From: Dehalococcoidia bacterium
GTDB lineage: Bacteria; Chloroflexota; Dehalococcoidia; UBA2979
NCBI GenBank assembly: GCA_030745285.1
Contig: JASLOV010000250.1
Coordinates: forward strand, 1-14,195
Length of the DNA: 14,195 nucleotides
Direction of reading: 5' to 3'
Positions 7,376-13,467 of this stretch are shown piece after piece. The position numbers were made by a program, and so were the translations under genes. The notes beneath the pieces were generated by a model. The model ran no database searches. It was not told the DNA's origin and saw nothing but the letters and a program-made list of their open reading frames with translations. The stretch's first letter is position 1; every line of letters starts with the position of its first letter.

Positions 7376-8122
7376 TCAGCTCGTCGAGGCGCGTGCCGGG
7401 GTTGCCGCTGCCGCCGCGGCAGAGGCCAGGCGCCGCTCGAGCGCGAGCCCGGCGTCGAGCGGCAGGTCGAGCCCTTCGACCACCGCGCGCTTGGTCAGCC
7501 GCTGCGCCACCGGGTCGCGCTCGGCAAGCCGGCGGGCGAGCGTCGCCGCCTCGTCCCGCAGCCGCTCGCGCGGCACCACGGCGTGGACGAGCCCGAGTTC
7601 GTGGGCCTCGGCCGCATCGATGCGGTCACCGCTGGTGGCCAACCGCAGTGCGTCGCCAAGGTTGATGTGCCGCGAGACGGTCTGCGTGCCGCCGGCGGAG
7701 GGGATGTAGCCCAGGGTCACCTCGGGCAGCGCGAACTGCGCATCCTCCGAGGCGATGCGGAGGTCGCAGTACAGCGACATCTCGAGCCCGGCGCCGAAGG
7801 CGAAGCCGTGGATCGCCGCGATCAGCGGCACCGGCAGCGGCGACATCAGTCCCCAGAGGTCGCGGCCGAGGCGGGCGTCGCGCGCGGCCAGGTACGAGGG
7901 GGCGCTGCCGAACTCGGTGATGTCCGCGCCCGCCGAGAATGCGCGGTCGCCTGCGCCGGTGAGCACGGCGGCGCGCACCGTCGGGTCATCGCGCAGCATC
8001 GTCAGCATCGTCCAGAGCTCGTCGCGCATCTGGAGGTGGACGGCGTTCAGCCGTTCCGGCCGGTTCAGCGTCAGCCAGACGACATCGTCTTTACGGTCGA
8101 CGAGGACGAGCGGCTCGGCCAT
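7376..8122 (-). CDS. Enoyl-CoA hydratase/isomerase (crotonase family)
   Basis: Probably hydrates a 2-enoyl-CoA in beta-oxidation. The 248 residues show the crotonase core: LNRPERLNAV at 19-28, the oxyanion-hole segment AFSAGADI at 61-68, GFAFGAGLEMSL at 106-117 with Glu114, and LPEVTLGYIPSAGGTQ at 132-147 with Glu134. These two glutamates have the same 20-residue spacing as Glu144/Glu164 of rat mitochondrial hydratase, so hydratase activity is plausible. The C-terminus is unusual: the common EGxxAFxEKRxPxF segment is replaced by an Ala-rich tail ending at about 248. No obvious frameshift restores it. The ATG has no good Shine-Dalgarno site, and a possible 14-codon reading frame (8170 to 8129) ends 4 nt before it. 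The gene lies between the small-protein pair and the Rieske-like pair. Confidence 0.92.
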   Translation of the reverse strand: MAEPLVLVDRKDDVVWLTLNRPERLNAVHLQMRDELWTMLTMLRDDPTVRAAVLTGAGDRAFSAGADITEFGSAPSYLAARDARLGRDLWGLMSPLPVPLIAAIHGFAFGAGLEMSLYCDLRIASEDAQFALPEVTLGYIPSAGGTQTVSRHINLGDALRLATSGDRIDAAEAHELGLVHAVVPRERLRDEAATLARRLAERDPVAQRLTKRAVVEGLDLPLDAGLALERRLASAAAAAATPARASTS

Positions 8123-8123
8123 C

Positions 8124-8180
8124 GATCAGCTCGGGCGCGGTGCGGTCAGCCGCATCGGGAGGTTCCGCATCGTCCTGATC
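8124..8180 (-). other. Structured spacer before crotonase gene
   Basis: The 65-nt gap between the small gene and the crotonase contains an outer inverted repeat, GATCAG (8124-8129) with CTGATC (8175-8180), enclosing an inner TGCGG/CCGCA stem with a TCAG loop. On the minus strand it also holds a possible 14-codon reading frame starting at 8170 (MRNLPMRLTAPRPS) after CAGGACG. This could be a leader that couples translation to the crotonase, but it may be chance. Confidence 0.25.
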
Positions 8181-8187
8181 CCGGGGG

Positions 8188-8424
8188 CTAGAGCCAATCC
8201 GGCTTCTTGATCGGCGAGGCCTCTGTGCGGATCGCGACCCGCTCCAGCTCCGCGTTCACCTTCTCGGCGAGCAGCCGCATCGCAGGCGAGCCCGGTGACA
8301 TGTCCTCGGAGCGCCAGCGCCGGATCGCGGCGCGGTCCTTCTGCCCGATCTTAAGGTCGACGACCTGCTCGACCACGTTGTCCATCATCGCCCAGACCTC
8401 TTCGACGGTGAATTGGACCCTCAT
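8188..8424 (-). CDS. Small protein of unknown function, paralogue of its upstream neighbour
   Basis: No known family recognised; 78 residues. It is predicted mainly helical, with acidic-hydrophobic residues 5-24 (FTVEEVWAMMDNVVEQVVD), a central AAIRRWR at 32-38, and a basic C-terminus. It aligns with the 88-residue product just upstream: ungapped over residues 1-23 it shares M1, V3, V7, V10, V17, Q20, V21 and D23, with acidic residues at 8-9 in both. After a one-residue gap both have A-[IV]-R-x-W-R. N57 and L60 also match. The ATG overlaps the upstream TGA (ATGA at 8424-8421), and AGAGG lies about 9 nt upstream, so translation is coupled. The shared pattern and tight overlap argue that it is a real gene. 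No membrane segment or signal peptide is visible. A heteromeric complex with its twin is an inference. Confidence 0.75.
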   Translation of the reverse strand: MRVQFTVEEVWAMMDNVVEQVVDLKIGQKDRAAIRRWRSEDMSPGSPAMRLLAEKVNAELERVAIRTEASPIKKPDWL

Positions 8425-8687
8425 TGCCGGCGCCTCTCGGCTGCAGAGACGCGCACCTTGCCGCGTCGCCGCAGCATGCGCGTCGAATGCTCATCGATGA
8501 GGTTACCCAGGGCCTCGTTGAAGACGGCCGCGTACTCGTCGAGGCCCAACGTCTCCGGGTCGTGGGCGCGCCGCCAGTCACGCACCGCATCCTTCGTCGT
8601 CTGCGACAACTCGACGTTGTCGAGCACCTGGGAAGTGACGAGGGAGATGACGGTGCTGACGTCGTCCACGTCGAGAATTACGTTCAT
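8421..8687 (-). CDS. Small protein of unknown function, first of a tandem paralogous pair
   Basis: No known family recognised; 88 residues. Hydrophobic-acidic N-terminal half (VILDVDDVSTVISLV at 3-17, then QVLD at 20-23), a conserved DAVRDWRR at 33-40, and a highly basic C-terminal tail from about 69 (RMLRRRGKVRVSAAERRRQ) that its twin lacks in this form. The tail could bind nucleic acid or membrane phosphate, but this is speculation. The ATG start has GGAG about 9 nt upstream, and a -10-like TACAAC lies 16 nt before it, which would give a very short leader. Together with the overlapping 8188-8424 gene it forms a two-gene unit between two crotonase genes. Soluble by appearance. A toxin-antitoxin system is unlikely because the two products are paralogues. 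Confidence 0.75.
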   Translation of the reverse strand: MNVILDVDDVSTVISLVTSQVLDNVELSQTTKDAVRDWRRAHDPETLGLDEYAAVFNEALGNLIDEHSTRMLRRRGKVRVSAAERRRQ

Positions 8688-8703
8688 CCGGGAGGCTCCG
8701 TTC

Positions 8704-8728
8704 GTTGTATTCGTGCAGATACCGTGCG
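8704..8728 (-). promoter_or_regulatory. Candidate promoter element upstream of small-gene pair, similar to the coaE element
   Basis: On the minus strand this reads CGCACG, 8 nt later GCACG, then AATACAAC. It shares CGCACG, GCAC[A/G] and AATACAA, in the same order and nearly the same spacing, with 347-371 upstream of coaE. TACAAC (8709-8704) could be a -10 box about 16 nt before the start codon. No good -35 is seen at 16-18 bp. Confidence 0.35.
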
Positions 8729-8767
8729 TGACCGCGGGGCGCTACGTCAACGGCCGGCGGATGGCCG

Positions 8768-9523
8768 CTAGTGACCGGTGAAGTTCGGCGGCCGCTTGGC
8801 GGCGAATGCGCGGACGCCCTCCGCGCGGTCTCCGGTGGTTTGCAGCAACACCGTCAGGTCGAGCTCGTAGCGCAGCGCTTGCTCCAGCGTCATCTCCGCC
8901 CCCCGGTGCACCGCTTCCTTCGCCATGCGAGTCGCGATCGGGCCACGCGAGGCGATCGCGCGGGCAATCTCGACGGCCGCGGCGGTCACCCCGCCCGCAT
9001 CGCCGGAGTCGACGACGGCCGAGAGCAGTCCGATGCGCTTCGCCTCGGCCGCGTCGACCTCATCGCCGGTCAGCAGCAGCCGCAGTGCGTGGGCGCGGCC
9101 AACGATGCGGGGCAGTCGCTGCGTGCCCCCGCCCGACGGCACGACGCCGCTGGCGGTCTCCGGCATGGCGAACGTCGCCGCGCTGCTCGCCACGCGGATG
9201 TCGCATGCGAGCGCGATTTCCAGTCCGATGGAGTGGGCCGAGCCCTCGATCGCCGCGATCGCCGGCTGCGGTATCTGGGCCAGCGCCTGCACCCCGGCGG
9301 CGGGCGGCGGCGACTCGGTGGAGAGCGCCTCGCCGTTCCAGCCGGCGCAGAAACCGCCGCCGGCGCCGGTGACGACGACCGCGCGGATGCCGTCGACATC
9401 CGCCGCGATCTCCTCCGCGGCGGCGGCCAGGGCGGCGTCGAACGCACCGTCGGCGAGCCCGCCGGGCGGCTCGATCGTGAGCGTCGCGACATGGTCTTCG
9501 ACGGCGAAGCTGATGAGCGGCAC
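8768..9523 (-). CDS. Enoyl-CoA hydratase/isomerase (crotonase family), second copy
   Basis: A crotonase-fold enzyme acting on CoA thioesters, 251 residues. Seen: an oxyanion-hole segment GFCAGWNGE at 57-65 (in place of the usual FSAGAD), SIGLEIALACD at 98-108 with Glu102, and MPETASGVVPSGGGTQRL at 120-137 with Glu122. Both catalytic glutamates are present. The C-terminal end EGVRAFAAKRPPNFTG (235-250) is the normal family ending, unlike the crotonase at 7376-8122. The N-terminal RPxxxNAL motif is absent, replaced by PPGGLADGAFD, so this is a divergent member. The start is GTG at 9521-9523 with AGAGG upstream. It is the most upstream gene of the minus-strand series seen here and is transcribed away from the plus-strand pair. 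Hydratase or isomerase activity cannot be told apart from sequence alone. Confidence 0.9.
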   Translation of the reverse strand: MPLISFAVEDHVATLTIEPPGGLADGAFDAALAAAAEEIAADVDGIRAVVVTGAGGGFCAGWNGEALSTESPPPAAGVQALAQIPQPAIAAIEGSAHSIGLEIALACDIRVASSAATFAMPETASGVVPSGGGTQRLPRIVGRAHALRLLLTGDEVDAAEAKRIGLLSAVVDSGDAGGVTAAAVEIARAIASRGPIATRMAKEAVHRGAEMTLEQALRYELDLTVLLQTTGDRAEGVRAFAAKRPPNFTGH

Positions 9524-9710
9524 GAGTCCCTCTCAGGCTGCCCTCAGACAGTCTTCCATGCTCCGCCGGCAGAGGCCAGGCGAAGCGCCGGGATCGTACG
9601 GGCGGCCAATCCGGGGCGTCAACGAACCGCTGGACGGTGCAGACCACGGCTGCGAGGATGCCCGCGAGAGCACGCGAGCAGGCTCGTGGCGGGCGGCAAC
9701 GGGGGCGGCG
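9524..9710. other. Divergent intergenic region
   Basis: This 187-nt gap separates a minus-strand crotonase from a plus-strand membrane protein gene, so promoters for both are expected. I see no convincing -35/-10 pair on either strand. A 16-mer, CGGCAGAGGCCAGGCG (9567-9582), also occurs at 7417-7432 inside the 3' end of the other crotonase gene. Otherwise nothing was recognised. Confidence 0.4.
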
Positions 9711-10154
9711 ATGAGGTTCACGCGCGGCGACCTGCCCGGGATCGCCATCGCCCTGCTGGGCGGCCCGGCGCTCTTCCTGCTCTTCCTCGCCTCGTACGAC
9801 GTCTGGGACCACCGCGGCACGCCGCTGCTGGGGGCGATGGCGGGCAACTTCGCCGTGGCCATCGGGCTGGGGGCGGCGTTCAGCCGCTTCGTCCGCCACT
9901 GGGAGATCCCGGTGGCCCTGCTCGCCGGCCTGCTGGCCATCGTCGGCGGCGTGATCTGGCTGCAACAGAGCGACAACGACGGCACCGCGCTGGCCACGAC
10001 GCTGAAGCTCGCCGGCGTCGCCGACTTCATGTTGCTCAACCTCGTGGTCGGCGGCCAGGTCATCTGGTTCGGGCTGATCCCGGTGATGGACCGCCGCGCC
10101 GCTCGCGCCGCCGCCGCTGCTGAGGCTGCCGTCGCCGTCGCCGACGAACAGTAG
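9711..10154 (+). CDS. Four-helix membrane protein of unknown function
   Basis: No family recognised; 147 residues. Four hydrophobic spans are visible near 8-27, 37-58, 66-84 and 99-125, with short loops and a C-terminal Ala-rich tail (RRAARAAAAAEAAVA). A charged WDHRG follows helix 1, and RFVRHWE lies between helices 2 and 3. The start was set at the ATG at 9711, after GGGGG, because the in-frame reading further upstream (to 8925) is antisense to the crotonase and does not look like protein. The stop lies 13 nt before the next plus-strand gene, so the two probably form a short operon. The pair is the only plus-strand coding in the window. A small integral membrane protein is well supported; its role is not known. 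Confidence 0.75.
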   Translation: MRFTRGDLPGIAIALLGGPALFLLFLASYDVWDHRGTPLLGAMAGNFAVAIGLGAAFSRFVRHWEIPVALLAGLLAIVGGVIWLQQSDNDGTALATTLKLAGVADFMLLNLVVGGQVIWFGLIPVMDRRAARAAAAAEAAVAVADEQ

Positions 10155-10167
10155 CCACGGCCCAATC

Positions 10168-11118
10168 ATGACCCTGCGCACACGCCTGGACCGCGCCGCG
10201 CTATCGATGCTCGCGGCGTGGATGGGCGAGCACTATTTCCGCACCTTCCGCCTGCTCGACGGCGGCAATGAGAGCCCCTCGAATTCCCAGCCGTTCGATG
10301 CCGTGCTCGGCCAGCGCGAGTTGCGGGCCAGCGTCACCATCGGTGCGCTGTGGGAGACGCCCGCGCCCGACGCCGCGCAGTTCGAGCAGCTGATCGGCGG
10401 CGACATCGGCGTGGGTGCGTACGCGCTCTGGGTGCCGCCCGCCGCTGCGTTGCCGCGGGAGGAGCCGCAGCAGTCGGCGTTCCGCCTGCGCATCGCCAAC
10501 GGCATGAAAGGGCTCGAGCCGGGCGAGCGGCGGGAGGTGCGGCTGCCGGCCACACTGCTGCTGGCGAAGACCGACGCCGAAGGCCAGTACGTCTCCGTCA
10601 CCGGCGCGCTCTCCTCGCACTGGACCCGCATCTCGGAGGGCGTCAGTGGCGCGTTCCAGCTCGACTCCCGCGCCCTGCACCGCCTGCCGGAGGAGGAAGC
10701 CGAGCTCGAACTGCTGCTCTCGCGCGTCCGCGACCGGGCCGCGCTGCTGAACGTGGAGGAGCGGACCGAGGTCGACGTGCACGACCACTGGCTCGTCTCG
10801 CGGCTGCCCGCGGATGGGCCGGCCGGGGTGACCGTGGCCGGCTCCTCACCGGACTTCGATCCCTCCGACGGGGCGGCCCTGCGACGGCTCCTGCGCGGCC
10901 ACATCCGGCGCGCCGTCGAGCAGCAGGACGCCGGCCAGTGCGACTTCTCCGTGCTGTTGCTGATCGCGTCCCCGCAGCACATTGAGGACGAGATGGCAAC
11001 GACGGCCGTGCGGGGGATGAGCCCGACGACGTACGGCTCGCTCGACCTGATCGTGCTCGTGGCGGACGGTCGCGTGCGGCAGGTGCTACAACCGCGCTCG
11101 CTGCCGTGGGGAAGCTAG
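10168..11118 (+). CDS. Hypothetical soluble protein
   Basis: No family recognised; 316 residues with no signal peptide or membrane span. The composition is ordinary for a soluble alpha/beta protein. An N-terminal segment (AALSMLAAWMGEHYFRTFRLL, about 10-30) looks helical. The middle has beta-type stretches (AFRLRIANG, REVRLPATLLLAKT, YVSVTGALSSHWTRI), a charged helix EEEAELELLLSRVRDRAALL (175-194), and C-terminal strands (DFSVLLLIASP, LDLIVLVADGRVRQVL). The ATG at 10168 lacks a clear Shine-Dalgarno site but lies 13 nt after the membrane protein gene. It ends 28 nt from the stop of the convergent RDD gene. It probably works with the upstream membrane protein, which is an inference from spacing only. 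Confidence 0.78.
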   Translation: MTLRTRLDRAALSMLAAWMGEHYFRTFRLLDGGNESPSNSQPFDAVLGQRELRASVTIGALWETPAPDAAQFEQLIGGDIGVGAYALWVPPAAALPREEPQQSAFRLRIANGMKGLEPGERREVRLPATLLLAKTDAEGQYVSVTGALSSHWTRISEGVSGAFQLDSRALHRLPEEEAELELLLSRVRDRAALLNVEERTEVDVHDHWLVSRLPADGPAGVTVAGSSPDFDPSDGAALRRLLRGHIRRAVEQQDAGQCDFSVLLLIASPQHIEDEMATTAVRGMSPTTYGSLDLIVLVADGRVRQVLQPRSLPWGS

Positions 11119-11150
11119 CGCCAGCGCGCCAGCAATCGCTCGATCGCTAG
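11115..11150. other. Inverted repeat across the convergent gene ends
   Basis: CTAGCG (11115-11120) and CGCTAG (11145-11150) form a perfect 6-bp inverted repeat with a 24-nt loop, covering the stop codons of the plus-strand gene and the RDD gene. A bidirectional terminator is possible, but the stem is short and no T-run follows. Confidence 0.2.
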
Positions 11151-11722
11151 GGCTTGCGGTCGAACTCGCTCTCGTCTTGTGGCGCGATCACTACGAAGGT
11201 GCCTGCCATCTTGTCGTGCCACGTGCGGTTGTGGGCGTCCCGCAGCGCCCAGAGGTAGCCGACCAGCAGCGCCACCGTGCTCAGCAGCGAGCCGACGGTG
11301 CGCGCGAATCCGCGCTCCGCGCGCGGCACACCACCCTCGACCGTGACGATGCGCATCCGTAGCACGCGCTTCCCGGGGGACCAGCCCAGGCTGTTGAACA
11401 CCCAGAAGTAGGCGACCTGGAACAGCAGCATCACGACGTAGTCGATGACCGACTGAGCGGGAGAGAGTCCGAAGATCGCGGCGACCACGGTCGAGACGAT
11501 CCCGACGGCGATGTTGTCGAGGACGAAACCGGCAAGACGCCGCCAGAACGGCGCGATCTCGAAGCCCTCGGGCCCCGGCGGCGGCTGAACGGCCCTATCG
11601 GCCGCATCGGCGGCCGCGGCCGCTTCGTTCGATCCCCCCCGGGCGTCGCCATCGGGCGTCCCGGTCCAGCTCGGACCGGGGCGCCCGATGCGGTGCTCGT
11701 CGTCGCCCGGCGGTGTCGTCAC
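11147..11722 (-). CDS. RDD family membrane protein
   Basis: RDD proteins are small integral membrane proteins named for conserved Arg and two Asp residues; most have no assigned role. The 191 residues have a long charged, Gly/Pro/Ala-rich N-terminal region (1 to about 55). The RDD core follows: FWRRLAGFVLDNIAVGIV (59-76, with the Arg and Asp of the first helix), a second helix near 92-110, GWSPGKRVLRMRIVTVEG (113-130), and RTVGSLLSTVALLVGYLWALRD (141-162) then TWHDKMAGT (167-175). The order and spacing match the family. The start is GTG at 11720-11722 with no visible Shine-Dalgarno site, so it is somewhat uncertain. It is downstream of the SDR pair across a 59-nt spacer with a small hairpin, and convergent with the plus-strand gene. 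Confidence 0.88.
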   Translation of the reverse strand: MTTPPGDDEHRIGRPGPSWTGTPDGDARGGSNEAAAAADAADRAVQPPPGPEGFEIAPFWRRLAGFVLDNIAVGIVSTVVAAIFGLSPAQSVIDYVVMLLFQVAYFWVFNSLGWSPGKRVLRMRIVTVEGGVPRAERGFARTVGSLLSTVALLVGYLWALRDAHNRTWHDKMAGTFVVIAPQDESEFDRKP

Positions 11723-11747
11723 CGCGTGTTCGTCACTGCAGCGTCAT

Positions 11748-11762
11748 CACCGCGGGGCGGTG
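11748..11762 (-). terminator. Short hairpin between SDR and RDD genes
   Basis: CACCGC (11748-11753) and GCGGTG (11757-11762) form a perfect 6-bp GC-rich stem with a 3-nt loop, 20 nt after the SDR stop. No U-run follows, so intrinsic termination is doubtful; attenuation or transcript protection is equally possible. Confidence 0.25.
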
Positions 11763-11781
11763 CACCGGGACGGAGGCGGCG

Positions 11782-12558
11782 TCACGCGTGGATCTGGATC
11801 GCACCGTCGACCACCAGCATCTCGGAGGTCACGAAGCTAGCCTCGTCTGAGGCGAGGTCGATGAGCGCACCCTGCAGGTCCTCCGGCGTGCCCAGCCGGC
11901 GCAGCGGGATGTAGCGTTCCAGCACGGCGTGCAGCTCCTCGTCGGACTGCGGGCCCGCGACGTCGTCGTAGAAGCCGATGCCGAGGGCGTTGACCGTGAC
12001 ACCGGCACGGCCCCACTCGAGACCGAGCGACTTGGTGAAGCCCAGCACCGCGCCCTGCGTCGCGCCGAAGAGCGAGCAGTTGGGCACGCCGCGGTCGTGC
12101 AGCACGGAAACGAGGTTCACGATCCGCCCCTCGCCCCGGTCGATCATGCGCCGCCCGACGGCCTGCGAGGCGACGAACACCGCCGTGACGTTGCGCCCGA
12201 TCTCGCGGTCCCAGTCGCCCAGCGACGACTCCAGCACCGGCTTGATGTTCGCCTCGTGGCCGGCGTTCACTAGGATGTCGATCGAGCCGATCGAGTCCTC
12301 CAGCGCCGCCACCGCCGCGTCGACGGCGGCCGGGTCCGTCAGGTCAACGCGCTTCGCATCACCCTTACGACCGAGCGACCAGCACTCGTTGAGGATGGAG
12401 TTCGCCTGCGTCTCTTCATCGGCGTTGTCGGCGAGGGTGGTGACGGAGACATCCGCGCCCGCCTCGCCCAGAGCGACCGCCAGGGCGCGGCCGAGTGCGC
12501 CGGTGGCGCCGGTCACGAGCGCGTGCTTGCCGCTGAGATCGAAGTATGGAGCTGCCAT
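11782..12558 (-). CDS. SDR-family protein lacking the catalytic Tyr and Lys (probable pseudoenzyme)
   Basis: Classical short-chain dehydrogenase/reductase fold, 258 residues. The dinucleotide loop TGATGALG (16-23) is kept, as are the DL motif (72-73), VNAG (97-100, one Asn fewer than NNAG), Asn123 and Ser151. The active-site YxxxK is replaced by F164-G-A-T-Q168. I read this from the DNA: TTC (complement of 12067-12069) and CAG (complement of 12055-12057). The flanks (GAVLGFTKSLGLEWGRAGVTVNAL, up to 192) are normal, so this is substitution and not a frameshift. Loss of both residues should abolish standard oxidoreductase activity. It starts 4 nt after the stop of an intact SDR, so the two are probably made together and may form a heteromer. 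Cofactor binding may persist. An unrelated catalytic use of the fold is the alternative. Confidence 0.88.
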   Translation of the reverse strand: MAAPYFDLSGKHALVTGATGALGRALAVALGEAGADVSVTTLADNADEETQANSILNECWSLGRKGDAKRVDLTDPAAVDAAVAALEDSIGSIDILVNAGHEANIKPVLESSLGDWDREIGRNVTAVFVASQAVGRRMIDRGEGRIVNLVSVLHDRGVPNCSLFGATQGAVLGFTKSLGLEWGRAGVTVNALGIGFYDDVAGPQSDEELHAVLERYIPLRRLGTPEDLQGALIDLASDEASFVTSEMLVVDGAIQIHA

Positions 12559-12562
12559 CGGT

Positions 12563-13357
12563 CTAACCCTCCGCCACCGGCGCGATGCCGGCGGGTATCA
12601 GCCCACCCGCGATGGCGCCGCCGTCCACGAGCACGGTTTCGCCGCTCATATAGCGTGCGGACTCCGAACACAGGTAGACCGCCACCGCTCCGATGTCCTC
12701 GGCGTCGCCGACGCGGCCGATCGGCTGCTTCGGTCCCTGTTCCCGCTTCATCTCCTCATCGGCGCGGTACGGCACCCAGCCGGGAGCGATGCAGGTGCTC
12801 TGGATGTTGTCGCGGGCGTAGGTCATCGCCAGCGCCTTCGTCAGCTGAATCACACCGCCCTTGGAGATCGAGTACATGAAGTTCCCGCGCCCGCCCCGGA
12901 AGCCCCACCCGGAGGTGACATTGATGATGCGGCCGCCACCGTTCTCCATGTAGTGCTCCACGATGGCCCGCGAGCAATAGAACGCGGACGTCAGATTCGT
13001 GTCCATGCCCTCCTGCCAGTCCTCGTCGGTCAGCTCCGGCAGGGTCTTGCCGCGGCCCGCACCGCCGCCGCCGGCGTTGTTGATCAGCACGTCGATGCGG
13101 CCGTGCTCGCTGATCGCCTCGGCGACCATGGCGTTGACCTGCTCCGAATTGGTGGCGTCGCAGGTGATCACCGTGAAGCGGCGACCCTTCTCCTCGACCA
13201 TCCCCTTGCTCTCCTCGAGCGGCTCGAGCCGCCGTGCCGCGCCGACGATGTCCGCGCCGCAATCGGCGAGCGCCAGCGACATCGCCCGGCCGAGCCCGCT
13301 GCCGGCGCCGGTGATCAGCGCCGTCTTCCCGCTGAGGTCGAACTGTTCGTGGATCAT
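12563..13357 (-). CDS. Short-chain dehydrogenase/reductase (NAD(P)-dependent)
   Basis: A classical SDR, 264 residues, probably oxidising or reducing a hydroxy/keto group on an acyl-CoA or similar substrate. All signature elements are present: TGAGSGLG (17-24), CDAT (66-69), NNAG (93-96), Asn121, Ser149 and Y162-S-I-S-K166. APGWVP (191-196) and the C-terminal SGETVLVDGG (238-247) are also typical. After the NAD loop, AARRLEP (40-46) carries basic residues consistent with NADP preference, but this is only a hint. The ATG has AGGAGG upstream with good spacing. It lies 110 nt downstream of the partial crotonase and 4 nt ahead of the degenerate SDR. The neighbouring crotonase suggests beta-oxidation-type chemistry; the substrate is unknown. 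Confidence 0.93.
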   Translation of the reverse strand: MIHEQFDLSGKTALITGAGSGLGRAMSLALADCGADIVGAARRLEPLEESKGMVEEKGRRFTVITCDATNSEQVNAMVAEAISEHGRIDVLINNAGGGGAGRGKTLPELTDEDWQEGMDTNLTSAFYCSRAIVEHYMENGGGRIINVTSGWGFRGGRGNFMYSISKGGVIQLTKALAMTYARDNIQSTCIAPGWVPYRADEEMKREQGPKQPIGRVGDAEDIGAVAVYLCSESARYMSGETVLVDGGAIAGGLIPAGIAPVAEG

Positions 13358-13467
13358 TCGTCTCCTCCTGCTAGGTCTTCGTCTGCTGCCGTCTGTGTCT
13401 GCTATGTCTCACCTGCACGATGGTCATGGTTCGACCGCTCACCATGAGCGGGCGACTGGCGACCCGA

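Noticed and set aside
8188..8687. Toxin-antitoxin pair
   Set aside because: Size and overlap fit, but the two products are paralogues of each other, unlike toxin and antitoxin, and neither shows a known toxin motif.
8925..9710. N-terminal extension of the plus-strand membrane protein
   Set aside because: The extension is antisense to the crotonase with intact catalytic residues; the ATG at 9711 with GGGGG upstream is the sensible start.
9060..10181. 373-residue open frame on the minus strand
   Set aside because: It overlaps the crotonase in another frame and the plus-strand membrane gene in antisense; Arg-rich low-complexity product.
12055..12069. Sequencing error or frameshift as the cause of the missing YxxxK in the SDR
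   Set aside because: Both substitutions are whole-codon changes in an uninterrupted frame with normal flanking SDR residues on each side.
11978..13447. 489-residue open frame on the plus strand
   Set aside because: Antisense to the SDR pair, whose motifs are unambiguous; the frame is a GC-bias shadow.
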